Shown here: in pieces, positions 25,609-34,653 of the stretch
Layout: each line of letters starts with the position of its first letter
Position numbering within the stretch: position 1 is the first letter of the stretch
Source of the DNA: JAUIET01 sp039111475
GTDB taxonomy: Bacteria > Pseudomonadota > Gammaproteobacteria > Pseudomonadales > JAUIET01
DNA: 64,000 bases
NCBI GenBank assembly: GCA_039111475.1
Contig: JBCCIP010000009.1
Coordinates: 62,001-126,000 of the forward strand
Reading direction: 5' to 3'
Notes under the pieces: model-generated
Databases searched by the model: none
Told to the model about the DNA's origin: nothing
The model's input: the letters and a program-made list of their open reading frames with translations, nothing else
Translations under genes and position numbers: made by a program

Positions 25609-28145
25609 CAGCTGACCTTTGCAATCATGTTGTCATCCAGCTCTTCATCGGTCGCGGGACGCAGTTGTTGGCGCTCTTCCACTAAAACAACCGCTGAGTC
25701 TTGCTTGTCAGAGTTAACAAACTGTTTAAACCGTTTTTTCTTGTCTGGGTCATCTATCGCTGCTTTCCATTCGCACTGATAAGTACCAACTATATGTTCC
25801 ATCTGTTGCTCAAGCTCGGCGCACAAGCCCAATCGGTCTTCGATCACCACTTCTTTCAAATACTCCAGTCCGCCTTCCAAATTGTCCAGCCACACCGACG
25901 TACGCTGCAGACGATCAGCGGTTCGAACGTAGAACATCAAGTATCGATCGATGTATTTGATCAGTGTTTCATCGTCAAGATCGGTAGCAAACAAGTCAGC
26001 GTGTCGTGGCTTCATGCCACCGTTACCGCCCAGGTAAAGATTCCACCCTGTTTCGGTAGCAATCACGCCAAAGTCTTTGGACTGTGCCTCGGCGCATTCC
26101 CGGGTACAGCCCGATACGGCCGATTTAATCTTGTGGGGTGAGCGCAGGCCTTTGTAGCGATTTTCAATGAAGATTGCCATCGTGGTACTGTCTTGCTGGC
26201 CATAGCGACACCAACTGGTACCCACACACGATTTCACCGTTCGCAGCGCCTTGCCATAGGCGTGCCCGGTTTCAAAACCCGCTTCGCTTAATATGCCCCA
26301 GATCTCCGGCAACTCTTCCAAACGTGCACCGAATAAATCGATTCGCTGACCGCCAGTAATCTTGGTATACAGATTGTATTGCTTGCCGATCTCACCGAGC
26401 ACGATGAGTTTGTCCGGCGTAATTTCCCCGCCAGCAATTCTCGGCACCACAGAATAGGTGCCGTTCTTTTGAATGTTCGCCATATAGCGATCATTGGTAT
26501 CTTGCAACGGTGCATGCTCAGGTTGCAGCACGTGTTCGTTCCACAATGACGCCAAAATAGATGCGACCGCGGGTTTGCAAATATCACAGCCAAGTCCCCG
26601 TCCGTGTTGTTCAATCAGTGCATCGAAACTTCTTATTTCGCCAACCTTGATCAGATTAAACAGGTCTTGGCGGGTATACGGAAAATGCTCGCAAATATCC
26701 GTGTTTACCGTCATGCCCCGCGATAACATCTCGTCATCGACAATTGATTTCAATAAGGCAGCGCATCCTCCACAACCGGTGCTGGCCTGTGTGTCTGATT
26801 TAACATCAGCCACCGAGCAGCAACCATTGTCTATGGCTGCGCAGATATCGCCCTTGCTGACGTTCAAACAACTGCACACAGTTGCGGTCATCGGCAATGC
26901 ACCCGCGCCAAGCAAAGGCGCGCCATCGCTGGAGGGCACAATCAATGACTCCGGCATTTCCGGCAATTCTATCTCGTTAAGATAGTACTGCAGCAGCATG
27001 TCATAGTCGGCGCAATCACCCACTAAGACCGCACCGAGTAAGCGCGTATAATCAGCACTAACCACTATGCGTTTATAAATGCCTTGTTTGGCGTTTGAAT
27101 ACACGTATTCCTGCACACCTTTGGCACGTCCTACCGAATCACCAATTGCACCTACATCCACACCCAGCAGCTTGAGCTTGGTGGACATATCCGCACCCGT
27201 GAAACTCACTTTGTTGTCACTTAACTGGCTGGCGGCGGCTTCAGCCATTCGGTAGCCAGGGGCCACCAGTCCGTAAATAAAGTTCCCTAATGAGGCGCAC
27301 TCACCTATCGCGTAAATATCAGGGTCGCTGCTTGTGCAATGATGGTCAATCATAACGCCACCACGATCGCCAACGCGTAGATCGCTGTCTTTGGCCAATT
27401 GATCGTACGGGCGAATTCCCGCAGAGAACACAATCAGATCGGTATCCAGTGGCAGGTCTGAATCGGCAAAAACCATGCGCAGATGATGCGGATCACTGTC
27501 GGGTAAGGCTTCTATTTTTTGTGTAGCAGTAGAGGTGTGCACGCTCACACCCAGCTCTTCAATCTTGCGGCGCAACATACCGCTACCGCCCGGGTCTAGC
27601 TGCACGCCCATTAGACCCGGGGCAAACTCGATAACATGCACTTCAAGACCAAGGTTTAACAAGGCGTTGGCGCACTCCAGACCCAGCAACCCGCCACCGA
27701 TCACCACACCTACTTTCGAGCCAGCCGCATTCGCTTTGATCGCGCCCAGATCATCGATGGTTCGATACACCAGGCATCGCTTGTGTTCGTTGCCCGGTAT
27801 AGGCGGTACAAACGGATACGAACCGGTTGCCAGTACCAGCTTGTCGTAGTCAAAACGACGACCGCTTTGCGCTACCACCTGCTTCTGATCGCGATCAATC
27901 GCCACCACTTCGTCGCCAAAATGCGCTTCAATGTCAGTGGCTTCATAGTGCTCACGGGTGGTCAATGCCAGGTCTTCCGCCGTTTTGCCGTTAAAGTACT
28001 CAGATAGATGCACTCTGTCATACGCCGGTCTAGGCTCACCACCAATCACTACAATGTCGCAGCCAGCATTTGAATTCCGTAGCTGCTCTACATAGTGATG
28101 CCCCACCATGCCATTGCCAACAACAACTACCTTGGTTTTGTTCAT
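25608..28145 (-). CDS. nirB: Nitrite reductase (NADH) large subunit
   Basis: NirB reduces nitrite to ammonium with NADH, FAD, 4Fe-4S and sirohaem. The 845 residues show an N-terminal FAD/NADH part (VVVVGNGMVGHHY, VVIGGGLLGLECA, IYAIGECASLG), a BFD 2Fe-2S domain (CSCLN, CGGC), a second cysteine-containing linker (CDICKP), and the sirohaem domain with cluster ligands in SCVGTSWC and GCTRECAEA. The start 28145 fits the family; an ATG at 28160 is possible and has AGGGA directly before it. Its first half is paralogous to the flavoprotein encoded from 15432. Sirohaem can come from the neighbouring cobA. Confidence 0.95.
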   Translation of the reverse strand: MNKTKVVVVGNGMVGHHYVEQLRNSNAGCDIVVIGGEPRPAYDRVHLSEYFNGKTAEDLALTTREHYEATDIEAHFGDEVVAIDRDQKQVVAQSGRRFDYDKLVLATGSYPFVPPIPGNEHKRCLVYRTIDDLGAIKANAAGSKVGVVIGGGLLGLECANALLNLGLEVHVIEFAPGLMGVQLDPGGSGMLRRKIEELGVSVHTSTATQKIEALPDSDPHHLRMVFADSDLPLDTDLIVFSAGIRPYDQLAKDSDLRVGDRGGVMIDHHCTSSDPDIYAIGECASLGNFIYGLVAPGYRMAEAAASQLSDNKVSFTGADMSTKLKLLGVDVGAIGDSVGRAKGVQEYVYSNAKQGIYKRIVVSADYTRLLGAVLVGDCADYDMLLQYYLNEIELPEMPESLIVPSSDGAPLLGAGALPMTATVCSCLNVSKGDICAAIDNGCCSVADVKSDTQASTGCGGCAALLKSIVDDEMLSRGMTVNTDICEHFPYTRQDLFNLIKVGEIRSFDALIEQHGRGLGCDICKPAVASILASLWNEHVLQPEHAPLQDTNDRYMANIQKNGTYSVVPRIAGGEITPDKLIVLGEIGKQYNLYTKITGGQRIDLFGARLEELPEIWGILSEAGFETGHAYGKALRTVKSCVGTSWCRYGQQDSTTMAIFIENRYKGLRSPHKIKSAVSGCTRECAEAQSKDFGVIATETGWNLYLGGNGGMKPRHADLFATDLDDETLIKYIDRYLMFYVRTADRLQRTSVWLDNLEGGLEYLKEVVIEDRLGLCAELEQQMEHIVGTYQCEWKAAIDDPDKKKRFKQFVNSDKQDSAVVLVEERQQLRPATDEELDDNMIAKVS

Positions 28146-28163
28146 TGGATTTACAATCATTCC

Positions 28164-29087
28164 CTAAGCAGCCTGGTTGCTGCTGTTTTTTAGCGCTGTT
28201 TCTTCAGCACTAACTTCTAGATCAGACGGCGCATTCTCAATTGTGGTCGGCAGCTCAACGCAGTCGCTGTCATGCGCCACTGGCTCAGCCTCATCAGCAG
28301 TGTCATCGTGCGAGCTGTACAGAAATTCCAGAACCTGATGGCGACAATGGTTGTACAGCTGGTCTTCCGCCAACGCCAGCCTGTCGCGCGGCCTGGGCAA
28401 ATTCACTTCCACAATATCGCCTATCGTAGCTGCGGGGCCTGTTGTCATCATCACAATACGATCCGACAGCAAAACGGCTTCGTCTACATCGTGGGTAATC
28501 ATGATGATGGTGTTTTTTAATTCCGCTTGAATCGCCATCACCGAATCCTGCAGCTTGGCCCGAGTCAGTGCATCCAAGGCGCCGAACGGCTCGTCCATCA
28601 GAACGACCTTGGGCTCCATGGCAAGACAACGTGCAATACCCACTCTCTGCTTCATACCACCCGAGATTTCGTGTGGTGCCTTGTCTGCGGCGTGATCCAT
28701 GCCCACCAAATTCAGGTTATGCAGAATCCACTCGCGCATCTCTGACGAACTTTTACGGCCGCGAAACACCTGAGCAACCGCCAACTCCACGTTTTCGTAC
28801 ACGGTCAACCAGGGCATTAAGGCATGGTGCTGAAACACAACCGCGCGATCCGGCCCTGGTTCGTTTATGTGTTTCCCTTCCAGTATTACACTGCCGACAC
28901 TGGCCTGATCAAGCCCGGCCACAATATTGAGCACAGTGGATTTGCCACAACCGGAATGGCCAATCAAGGAAATAAACTCACCTTGTTGAATGGTTAGCTG
29001 AACATCTCTCAGGGCCTCGAAGCCACCGGTGTCGGTGGGAAAGGTTTTACCCATCTGGCTAATTTCAAGATAACGCGTACTGCTCAT
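28164..29087 (-). CDS. nrtC: Nitrate ABC transporter ATP-binding protein
   Basis: The 307 residues contain a full ABC ATPase: Walker A GHSGCGKST, signature SGGMKQR, Walker B VVLMDEPFGALD and the switch histidine in ITHDVDEA. It belongs to the nitrate/sulfonate/taurine group (NrtD/SsuB). About 60 acidic residues follow the ATPase core and end without the NrtA-like domain of cyanobacterial NrtC. It is 18 bases from nirB. The symbol follows the NrtABC order; in Klebsiella it would be nasD. Confidence 0.92.
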   Translation of the reverse strand: MSSTRYLEISQMGKTFPTDTGGFEALRDVQLTIQQGEFISLIGHSGCGKSTVLNIVAGLDQASVGSVILEGKHINEPGPDRAVVFQHHALMPWLTVYENVELAVAQVFRGRKSSSEMREWILHNLNLVGMDHAADKAPHEISGGMKQRVGIARCLAMEPKVVLMDEPFGALDALTRAKLQDSVMAIQAELKNTIIMITHDVDEAVLLSDRIVMMTTGPAATIGDIVEVNLPRPRDRLALAEDQLYNHCRHQVLEFLYSSHDDTADEAEPVAHDSDCVELPTTIENAPSDLEVSAEETALKNSSNQAA

Positions 29088-29114
29088 ATCACACTCCTCA
29101 TTTTTTCCCTCGCA

Positions 29115-30113
29115 TTACCTGACAACGGCTTGCTTGTCCCAACTTAACCAGCGCTGCAAGCGCAACATCAACTGATCCAACGCAAAACCAAGTAGACCTA
29201 TGGTAATGACCGCGGCCATGATTCGACCGAGGGAATTAGATGATCCGTTCTGAAATTCATCCCAGATAAATTTTCCAAGACCGGGGTTTTGCGCCAACAT
29301 CTCAGCGGCTATCAAAACCATCCAGCCGGTTGCCAATGACAGACGCAGGCCAGTAAAAATCAACGGTACAGACGACGGCAATACAACCTTGCGCACATGG
29401 GTAATGGAGCCCAGCTTGATCACGCGGCTAACATTCACCAAGTCTCTGTCAACACCCGCCACGCCAACAGTCGTATTAATCAGAGTTGGCCAAAGGCAGC
29501 ACAGCGCTACGGTAAAACCGGAGTTCAGGAATGATTTTTCAAACATCGGCGAATCGCTGACGTACAGCGCCGAAACCACCATGGTGACCAGCGGTAACCA
29601 CGCCAGTGGCGATACCGGTTTAAACACCTGGATGATTGGATTAATCGCCTGATACGCAGATTCACTTAATCCACACAGTATGCCCAGAGGTACTGCAATT
29701 GCAGTGGCAATCACGAACCCGAATGCCACTGTGTATAAGCTGGTAAAGATCTGGTCGAAAAAGGTAGGTTTACCGGTATAGCTTCGAATCTTAACGGGCG
29801 CGTTCGGATCTTTTTCCAATCGCGCGGCGTTGCGCTTTTCCTGGCGCTCATAAAAGGCATCCGCTTTTGCCCTTTGTTCCTGATGTTCAACAACAAGGTT
29901 CTTGGATTGCGTCCATACTTCCGTGGGACCAGGGAATGCACCCAGCGAGGTAACAATGTTGGCGGCCACGATTTGCCAGAACGCCAGAAACAGCAATATC
30001 CCAAACGTAGGGAAAAACAGCTTAGCTGCTATAAAGTCACCGATCTTTGAACTCGATGGAGCCGCTGGCGTGGCCGTGCCAGCGCCGCTGCTATCCGCTG
30101 TTGTGACACTCAC
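29115..30113 (-). CDS. nrtB: Nitrate ABC transporter permease
   Basis: The 332-residue membrane protein has about six helices and the permease EAA-type loop (AAEMLAQNPGLGKFIWDEFQNG). A charged stretch of about 45 residues (KNLVVEHQEQRAKADAFYER onward) separates the first helix from the rest, as in proteobacterial NrtB. The start is a GTG that overlaps the nrtA stop (GTGA). Confidence 0.93.
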   Translation of the reverse strand: MSVTTADSSGAGTATPAAPSSSKIGDFIAAKLFFPTFGILLFLAFWQIVAANIVTSLGAFPGPTEVWTQSKNLVVEHQEQRAKADAFYERQEKRNAARLEKDPNAPVKIRSYTGKPTFFDQIFTSLYTVAFGFVIATAIAVPLGILCGLSESAYQAINPIIQVFKPVSPLAWLPLVTMVVSALYVSDSPMFEKSFLNSGFTVALCCLWPTLINTTVGVAGVDRDLVNVSRVIKLGSITHVRKVVLPSSVPLIFTGLRLSLATGWMVLIAAEMLAQNPGLGKFIWDEFQNGSSNSLGRIMAAVITIGLLGFALDQLMLRLQRWLSWDKQAVVR

Positions 30114-31471
30114 AACACTTCATCCTTCAGCCCGATTGGGAACTTTTTCAAGTACTCATTTGGCTTGCTGCCATCAAAGCTGATGCTGTCAATAAACTCC
30201 GTTTGCTCAGGCTTGAAACCGGATTCCGTCGCGAACTCCGGAAAGTCGGCTGCAGTCATGGTCTTTTCGGCAATCAGCTCTTCTGCTGCAACGCGATAGA
30301 TGTCTGGGCGATATACCTTTTTCGCCACATCCATGTACCAGCTGTCAGGCTTCGGTTCCGATATTTGTCCCCAGCGACGCATTTGAGTGAGGTACCAGAT
30401 AGCGTCTGAGTAGTAGGGGTATGTCGCGAAGTAGCGGAAGAACACATTAAAGTCAGGTACCGAACGCTTGTCGCCTTTTTCGTACTCAAACGTGCCCGTC
30501 ATAGAGTTTGCGATCACTTCGTAATCTGCCCCTACGTATTCGGGCTGCGAGAGTATTTTCACTGCTTCAGGTCGATTAGCGTTGTTGTTTTCATCCAACC
30601 ACTTCGCCGCGCGTAACATGGCTTTAACAATTCGCACCGTTGTATTGGGGTATTTTTCAGTGAACTCCTTGTTCAGCCCAAATACTTTTTCAGGGTTGTC
30701 TTTCCAGATTTCATAGTCGGTAATCACCGGCACGCCAATGCCTTTAAACACAGCTTGCTGGTTCCAGGGCTCGCCTACGCAGTAGCCGTAGATGGTGCCC
30801 GCCTCAAGCGTAGCCGGCATTTGTGGAGGAGGTGTTACCGACAACAATACGTCGGCGCTCAATGTGCCACTGGTGTCACTTTTGTGCGGTGCATAATAAC
30901 CGGGGTGCAACCCCCCGGCGGCCAACCAGTAGCGAAGTTCGTAATTGTGGGTAGACACGGGGAATACCATGCCCATTTTGAACGGCTCGCCTTTGTCTTT
31001 GTAGGCTTCAACCACCGGCTTAAGATAATCAGCCTTGATGGGATGTACCGGCTTTCCATCAGGCTGCATTGGAATATTCGCTTTCATTTCCTTCCAGACC
31101 TTATTGGAAACGGTGATGCCATTGCCGTTAAGGTCCATTGAAAACGGTGTAACGATGTGCGCTTTCGTGCCGTAACCAATCGTTGCGGCCAGCGGCTGAC
31201 CGGCCAGCATATGCGCGCCATCCAACTGACCATCGATAACACCGTCTAACAACACTTTCCAGTTAGCTTGTGCTTCAAGTTCTACGTACAAACCTTCGTC
31301 TTCGAAATAACCACGTTCGTACGCGATGGCGAGCGGCGCCATATCGGTTAACTTGATGAAACCGAACTTAAGCTCGTCTTTCTCTGGGTAGCCCACTTCG
31401 CCGTAGGCTACTGTCGCGAACATGAGACAAAACACGATAACTAGAAAACGTGAGAGCGATAAAAAATGCAT
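30110..31471 (-). CDS. nrtA: Nitrate ABC transporter substrate-binding protein
   Basis: The 453 residues begin with a Sec signal peptide (cleavage near VAYG) and show the NrtA/SsuA-type fold (GFIKLTDMAPLAIAYERGYFEDEG; DGQLDGAHMLAGQPL; YCVGEPWNQQA). It catches nitrate (or nitrite) in the periplasm. ATG at 31471 has GGAG nine bases upstream; a frame from 31501 would start inside the leader terminator. It opens the operon nrtABC-nirBD-nasA-FeS/membrane subunit. Confidence 0.94.
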   Translation of the reverse strand: MHFLSLSRFLVIVFCLMFATVAYGEVGYPEKDELKFGFIKLTDMAPLAIAYERGYFEDEGLYVELEAQANWKVLLDGVIDGQLDGAHMLAGQPLAATIGYGTKAHIVTPFSMDLNGNGITVSNKVWKEMKANIPMQPDGKPVHPIKADYLKPVVEAYKDKGEPFKMGMVFPVSTHNYELRYWLAAGGLHPGYYAPHKSDTSGTLSADVLLSVTPPPQMPATLEAGTIYGYCVGEPWNQQAVFKGIGVPVITDYEIWKDNPEKVFGLNKEFTEKYPNTTVRIVKAMLRAAKWLDENNNANRPEAVKILSQPEYVGADYEVIANSMTGTFEYEKGDKRSVPDFNVFFRYFATYPYYSDAIWYLTQMRRWGQISEPKPDSWYMDVAKKVYRPDIYRVAAEELIAEKTMTAADFPEFATESGFKPEQTEFIDSISFDGSKPNEYLKKFPIGLKDEVL

Positions 31472-31488
31472 AATCTGATTCTCCAGAC

Positions 31489-31533
31489 AAAAAAAGCCCA
31501 CTGGCCGCGCAAACGAATGCGAAGTCAGTGGGC
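31489..31533 (-). terminator. Intrinsic terminator in the leader of the nrtA operon
   Basis: On the minus strand, GCCCACTG and CAGTGGGC pair perfectly over eight bases, with a smaller inner GC stem, and seven T follow. The T tract ends 17 bases before the nrtA start and just before its ribosome site. This is the expected place for an attenuator controlled by an ANTAR antiterminator, as known for nasF of Klebsiella. Confidence 0.92.
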
Positions 31534-31572
31534 GTCTTTACCCTAACTAATGTGGAATTTGGCGCAGGCTTA

Positions 31573-31586
31573 TCGCGTCATTACGA
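31573..31586 (-). promoter_or_regulatory. Candidate ANTAR-binding hairpin in the nrtA leader
   Basis: On the minus strand TCGT-AATGAC-GCGA can form four pairs (one G-U) around a hexaloop with A at position 1 and G at position 4, the pattern known for ANTAR target RNAs. A second loop of this pattern, ATTGCA, occurs upstream at 31596-31601 but has only two good flanking pairs and lies at the predicted 5' end. Weak evidence. Confidence 0.3.
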
Positions 31587-31614
31587 AGTTCAGCGTGCAA
31601 TCGTAAATACTCTA

Positions 31615-31631
31615 TTCAAGTAACGTGCCAA
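31615..31631 (-). promoter_or_regulatory. Sigma-54 promoter of the nrtA operon
   Basis: On the minus strand TTGGCACGTTACTTGAA has a perfect -24 block (TTGGCACG) and a -12 block TTGA with one change from TTGC. Predicted start is near 31604, giving a leader of about 130 bases that holds the terminator. A GGCACC half-site at 31727-31732 may belong to an NtrC enhancer. The remaining bases between nasT and nrtA show nothing further. Confidence 0.72.
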
Positions 31632-31742
31632 CTTGGCATTAGGTTTAAGTGCTTGTAATTTCGTTAGGAAGGTGGCAGAAGCTGATCGATTCGAAGGCAA
31701 ACCACAGCAAGAGCGATCCAAAACGGGGCACCGGGGTTTTGA

Positions 31743-32378
31743 TTATGAAGCGGGGCGATCCAAGCCTGTATGGGCGTCTATCACTCTGGCGGCAACTTCC
31801 ACAAGGCGGAAATTCTCCTGCATGGAGAATTGATGCAAAGCCCGATGCGCCTGGTCTTCAGTGAGCCGATCGTGCTCAATGAGCAGCGCCTTTGCCCTGG
31901 CAATAATTTTCTCTTCGCTGAGTTTTCCTTCGGCCGCTTGCAGACGGCTGTCAAGATCTTGCGTGTGCTTGAGCAGGCTCTGGGTGCGATCAAACTTAGC
32001 CATCACCACGCCCAATCGATTAACAATGCGTTCCGCCTGCAGCATTTCTGTTACAAACATAGTGACACCTTTTGACAAGGCACTATCAACAAAGTCCGGG
32101 TCTTTTCCGCTTGCGAACATCATGATTGGCGTTGGGCGCATCTCATTCAACACGCTGACGCAATGCAATGTGGACGTATGATCGACGTCTGCAGGAAGAC
32201 CTATCACGATCAGCTGCGGGTCTGTGGTTTCTACGTGGTGCAGCAGAGTGTTACCGTGCTGCGCATAAAACACCTGGCTCACGCCATGTGCCGCAAGCTC
32301 AGCAATAATTTTGGTCGCCCGCTGCTGTTGGCCGTCGACCAACAGCAGGCGTGCGTTCTTTACATCAGCGGTTACCAT
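31743..32378 (-). CDS. nasT: NasT-like ANTAR antiterminator
   Basis: The 211 residues have an N-terminal receiver-like domain (LLLVDGQQQR) and a C-terminal ANTAR RNA-binding domain from about residue 150 (EEKIIARAKALLIEHDRLTEDQAHRAL in two parts, ending VEVAARVID). ANTAR proteins bind paired hairpins in leader RNA and prevent termination. The expected phospho-acceptor aspartate is replaced (LIVIGLPADVD; Gly60), so this is a pseudo-receiver as in NasT. It starts by TGATG overlap with the porin gene. No nasS-like nitrate sensor is found in the window. Likely target: the terminator at 31489; possibly also that at 15333. Confidence 0.88.
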   Translation of the reverse strand: MVTADVKNARLLLVDGQQQRATKIIAELAAHGVSQVFYAQHGNTLLHHVETTDPQLIVIGLPADVDHTSTLHCVSVLNEMRPTPIMMFASGKDPDFVDSALSKGVTMFVTEMLQAERIVNRLGVVMAKFDRTQSLLKHTQDLDSRLQAAEGKLSEEKIIARAKALLIEHDRLTEDQAHRALHQFSMQENFRLVEVAARVIDAHTGLDRPAS

Positions 32379-33586
32379 CAAATCGCGAAATTCAAGGTTG
32401 CCCAAATTTTGGTGGTATCCGTTGCATGATTGTCTGCTGAATAATCTGCGAACTTAAGTTGCAGTGAAGTGGTTTTGTGCAAAGGCAGAGTGGCCACAAT
32501 GTTTATCTCGCTACCCAGGTCATCTGAGCCTTCGTTCGAGGTGAAGTCGTGGTAGGTAGCGGCCAGCTTGAGCTTGCCAACCGATCCCGCCACGCCTAAG
32601 TAAAGATCTTCAATTCCAGCAGCCGGTGTGCCAAGAAATTTATCAGCCCACCCCTGAAACTTGTGCAAGGTGGCCAGTGGCGTTCTGAATGCAGCGGCGC
32701 CATCGTCGCTGCCCAATACTTCATAGCCTACTGTGAAGTTGACTGGCTTCAATTTATACGAAGCCGATACGGCGTAATAATCCGCACCGTAGTCCAATGG
32801 GCTGTCGCCATAGTCAGATTGGCTAGCGTAACTGGCATTCAGCTTGAACGCGCCAAACGCCCCTGCGTAATCAACACCGTAGGTTGATGTTGAGTTTGGA
32901 ATACCATTACCATTGCTAAAATCGAGCAGATACGCAAAGCCCGTCAGCGAATGCTGCTTGTTGATCGCATACTTTGCCAAAAAGAAGTGAGACTCGCTGT
33001 CCCATTCAGCAGGTTGTGCACCACCGTCTGGCCCAAAAATTCTGTTTACGTTGAACACAAAACTGTAGTCAACGCTTAAGGCCTCAACTGGCTTAAACTG
33101 CAACCGAAATGCATCGTAGGTTTGTTCGTTCTGTCTCCAACCAACGCCACCTACAAACCGTTGTCCTTGGTGCAAAATACGCTGGCGACCAAACGTTGCG
33201 GTAACCCCTGAAGAGTTATATTTCAAAAAAGCCTGATTTACATCAAACCCTTCTGGGTCGGCAACGACAGGAAACGTCGTTCGCCCGTTGTCTGTTGAAT
33301 TGTATTGATCGTCCCCAATGGCAACCACGTAGTCAGTTTCCAGGCCAACGGTAAAGTTGTTCACCGAGCCGGACGTCCAGGAGAACCTCGCTTTGGCCGT
33401 TGAAGCCAGTGCATCTTCCTCAATGCCGTCCTGGTCAACCGTTTCAACCCGGTATCGAACACCGAACTTGGCTGTGCCATCTTTCGCAGCACTTGATAAG
33501 TCCTCAAAGATATCCGCATTAGCCATATTCGATACCGTCAGCGCCAACGCCGACGCCAGGCAGGTAAATCGTAAATCCAAAACCAT
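32378..33586 (-). CDS. Outer-membrane porin, alginate-export family
   Basis: The 402 residues have a signal peptide (cleavage after MANA, residue 24), then alternating beta strands (VNNFTVGLETDYVVAIGDD; TATFGRQRILHQGQRFVG) typical of the alginate export (PF13372) group of barrels, and a C-terminal aromatic-rich strand ending NFAI. Translational coupling to nasT and a sigma-54 promoter suggest it admits nitrate or another nitrogen source under limitation. Alginate as substrate is not supported by the context. Confidence 0.8.
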   Translation of the reverse strand: MVLDLRFTCLASALALTVSNMANADIFEDLSSAAKDGTAKFGVRYRVETVDQDGIEEDALASTAKARFSWTSGSVNNFTVGLETDYVVAIGDDQYNSTDNGRTTFPVVADPEGFDVNQAFLKYNSSGVTATFGRQRILHQGQRFVGGVGWRQNEQTYDAFRLQFKPVEALSVDYSFVFNVNRIFGPDGGAQPAEWDSESHFFLAKYAINKQHSLTGFAYLLDFSNGNGIPNSTSTYGVDYAGAFGAFKLNASYASQSDYGDSPLDYGADYYAVSASYKLKPVNFTVGYEVLGSDDGAAAFRTPLATLHKFQGWADKFLGTPAAGIEDLYLGVAGSVGKLKLAATYHDFTSNEGSDDLGSEINIVATLPLHKTTSLQLKFADYSADNHATDTTKIWATLNFAI

Positions 33587-33726
33587 GTGTTTTCCCCACG
33601 CGCGGGTACCCAGGCTCGTTACAGAGACCAGGCGCCGTTGCCTTCAAATGATGTATTCAGTGGTAGTGGGGTTGTTCTGCACAGACAAAAATTGCGGTCT
33701 GGCATATGCGCCCACGCGGAACAACT

Positions 33727-33742
33727 AACAAGTTTCGTGCCA
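33727..33742 (-). promoter_or_regulatory. Sigma-54 promoter of porin-nasT
   Basis: On the minus strand TGGCACGAAACTTGTT has a perfect -24 block and a -12 block TTGT with one change. Predicted start near 33716, 130 bases before the porin. A string GCACCATTTCAAAACGC at 33861-33877 (minus strand) resembles the one upstream of glnA and may bind NtrC. No leader terminator is seen here. Confidence 0.7.
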
Positions 33743-33882
33743 AAAACCTAATGCGTGTGCTAAGCACTTAATTTTTAAAGAATAGTTAGCTAAAGCTGGC
33801 CCTGTATATTACGTCTATCGGCCGCTTAGTTGACGCTGGCTGCGCCATTAGAAGGACCAGGCGTTTTGAAATGGTGCGCGCT

Positions 33883-34653
33883 TCAGCGCACTACTATCCC
33901 ACGTGAAGCCATATGATCTTTGGCCTGCTGCACTGTGTACTCTCCAAAATGAAAAATACTCGCTGCCAGCACCGCATCTGCATGCCCTTCCAGCACCCCT
34001 TGCGCCAGATGCTCAAGATTACCAACGCCCCCAGAGGCAATGACCGGAATATTCACCGCGTCGCTAACAGCTCGCGTTAATGGCAAATTGAAGCCGTCCT
34101 TGGTTCCGTCTCTGTCCATGCTGGTTAGCAGTAATTCGCCGGCGCCGTAGTTGGCCATGCGAACTGCCCACTCAACGGCATCTATGCCTGTTGGTCGCCT
34201 GCCGCCGTGGGTAAAAATTTCCCAGCGCAAGGTGCCATCTTCTGTGTCTACCCGCTTCGCGTCTATCGCCACCACAGTACATTGCGAACCGAACCGTTCA
34301 GACGCTTCGCGAACAAACTCCGGGTTATGAATGGCTGTAGTATTGATACTGACTTTATCCGCACCCGCATTCAACAAATTTCGAATGTCATCCAGCTTGC
34401 GCACACCACCGCCTACTGTGAGCGGAATAAACACCTGCTCAGACATTTTTTCGACAGTGCGGTAAGTAGTGTCGCGTTCTTCATGGCTAGCAGTGATATC
34501 GAGGAAGGTAATTTCATCTGCGCCTTGCTCGTTGTATCTTCGCGCCACTTCCACCGGGTCACCTGCATCACGTATATCCACAAACTGCACGCCTTTTACA
34601 ACGCGGCCTTTGTCTACGTCCAGGCAGGGGATAATGCGTTTGGCCAGACTCAT
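33883..34653 (-). CDS. hisF: Imidazole glycerol phosphate synthase subunit HisF
   Basis: HisF is the cyclase half of the HisFH enzyme in histidine synthesis. The 256-residue (beta-alpha)8 barrel shows RIIPCLDVDKGRVVKG with the catalytic Asp11, the phosphate sites VGGGVR and ASGGVGN, and the second catalytic aspartate in SMDRDGTKDG. The ATG overlaps the hisA stop (ATGA). It is the last gene of hisB-hisH-hisA-hisF; an inverted repeat (GTGCGC/GCGCAC) spans its stop codon but has no T tract. Confidence 0.98.
   Translation of the reverse strand: MSLAKRIIPCLDVDKGRVVKGVQFVDIRDAGDPVEVARRYNEQGADEITFLDITASHEERDTTYRTVEKMSEQVFIPLTVGGGVRKLDDIRNLLNAGADKVSINTTAIHNPEFVREASERFGSQCTVVAIDAKRVDTEDGTLRWEIFTHGGRRPTGIDAVEWAVRMANYGAGELLLTSMDRDGTKDGFNLPLTRAVSDAVNIPVIASGGVGNLEHLAQGVLEGHADAVLAASIFHFGEYTVQQAKDHMASRGIVVR

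Noticed and set aside
32378..33586. Alginate secretion function for the porin
   Set aside because: The barrel family name suggests it, but no alginate gene is near and the gene is tied to nasT.
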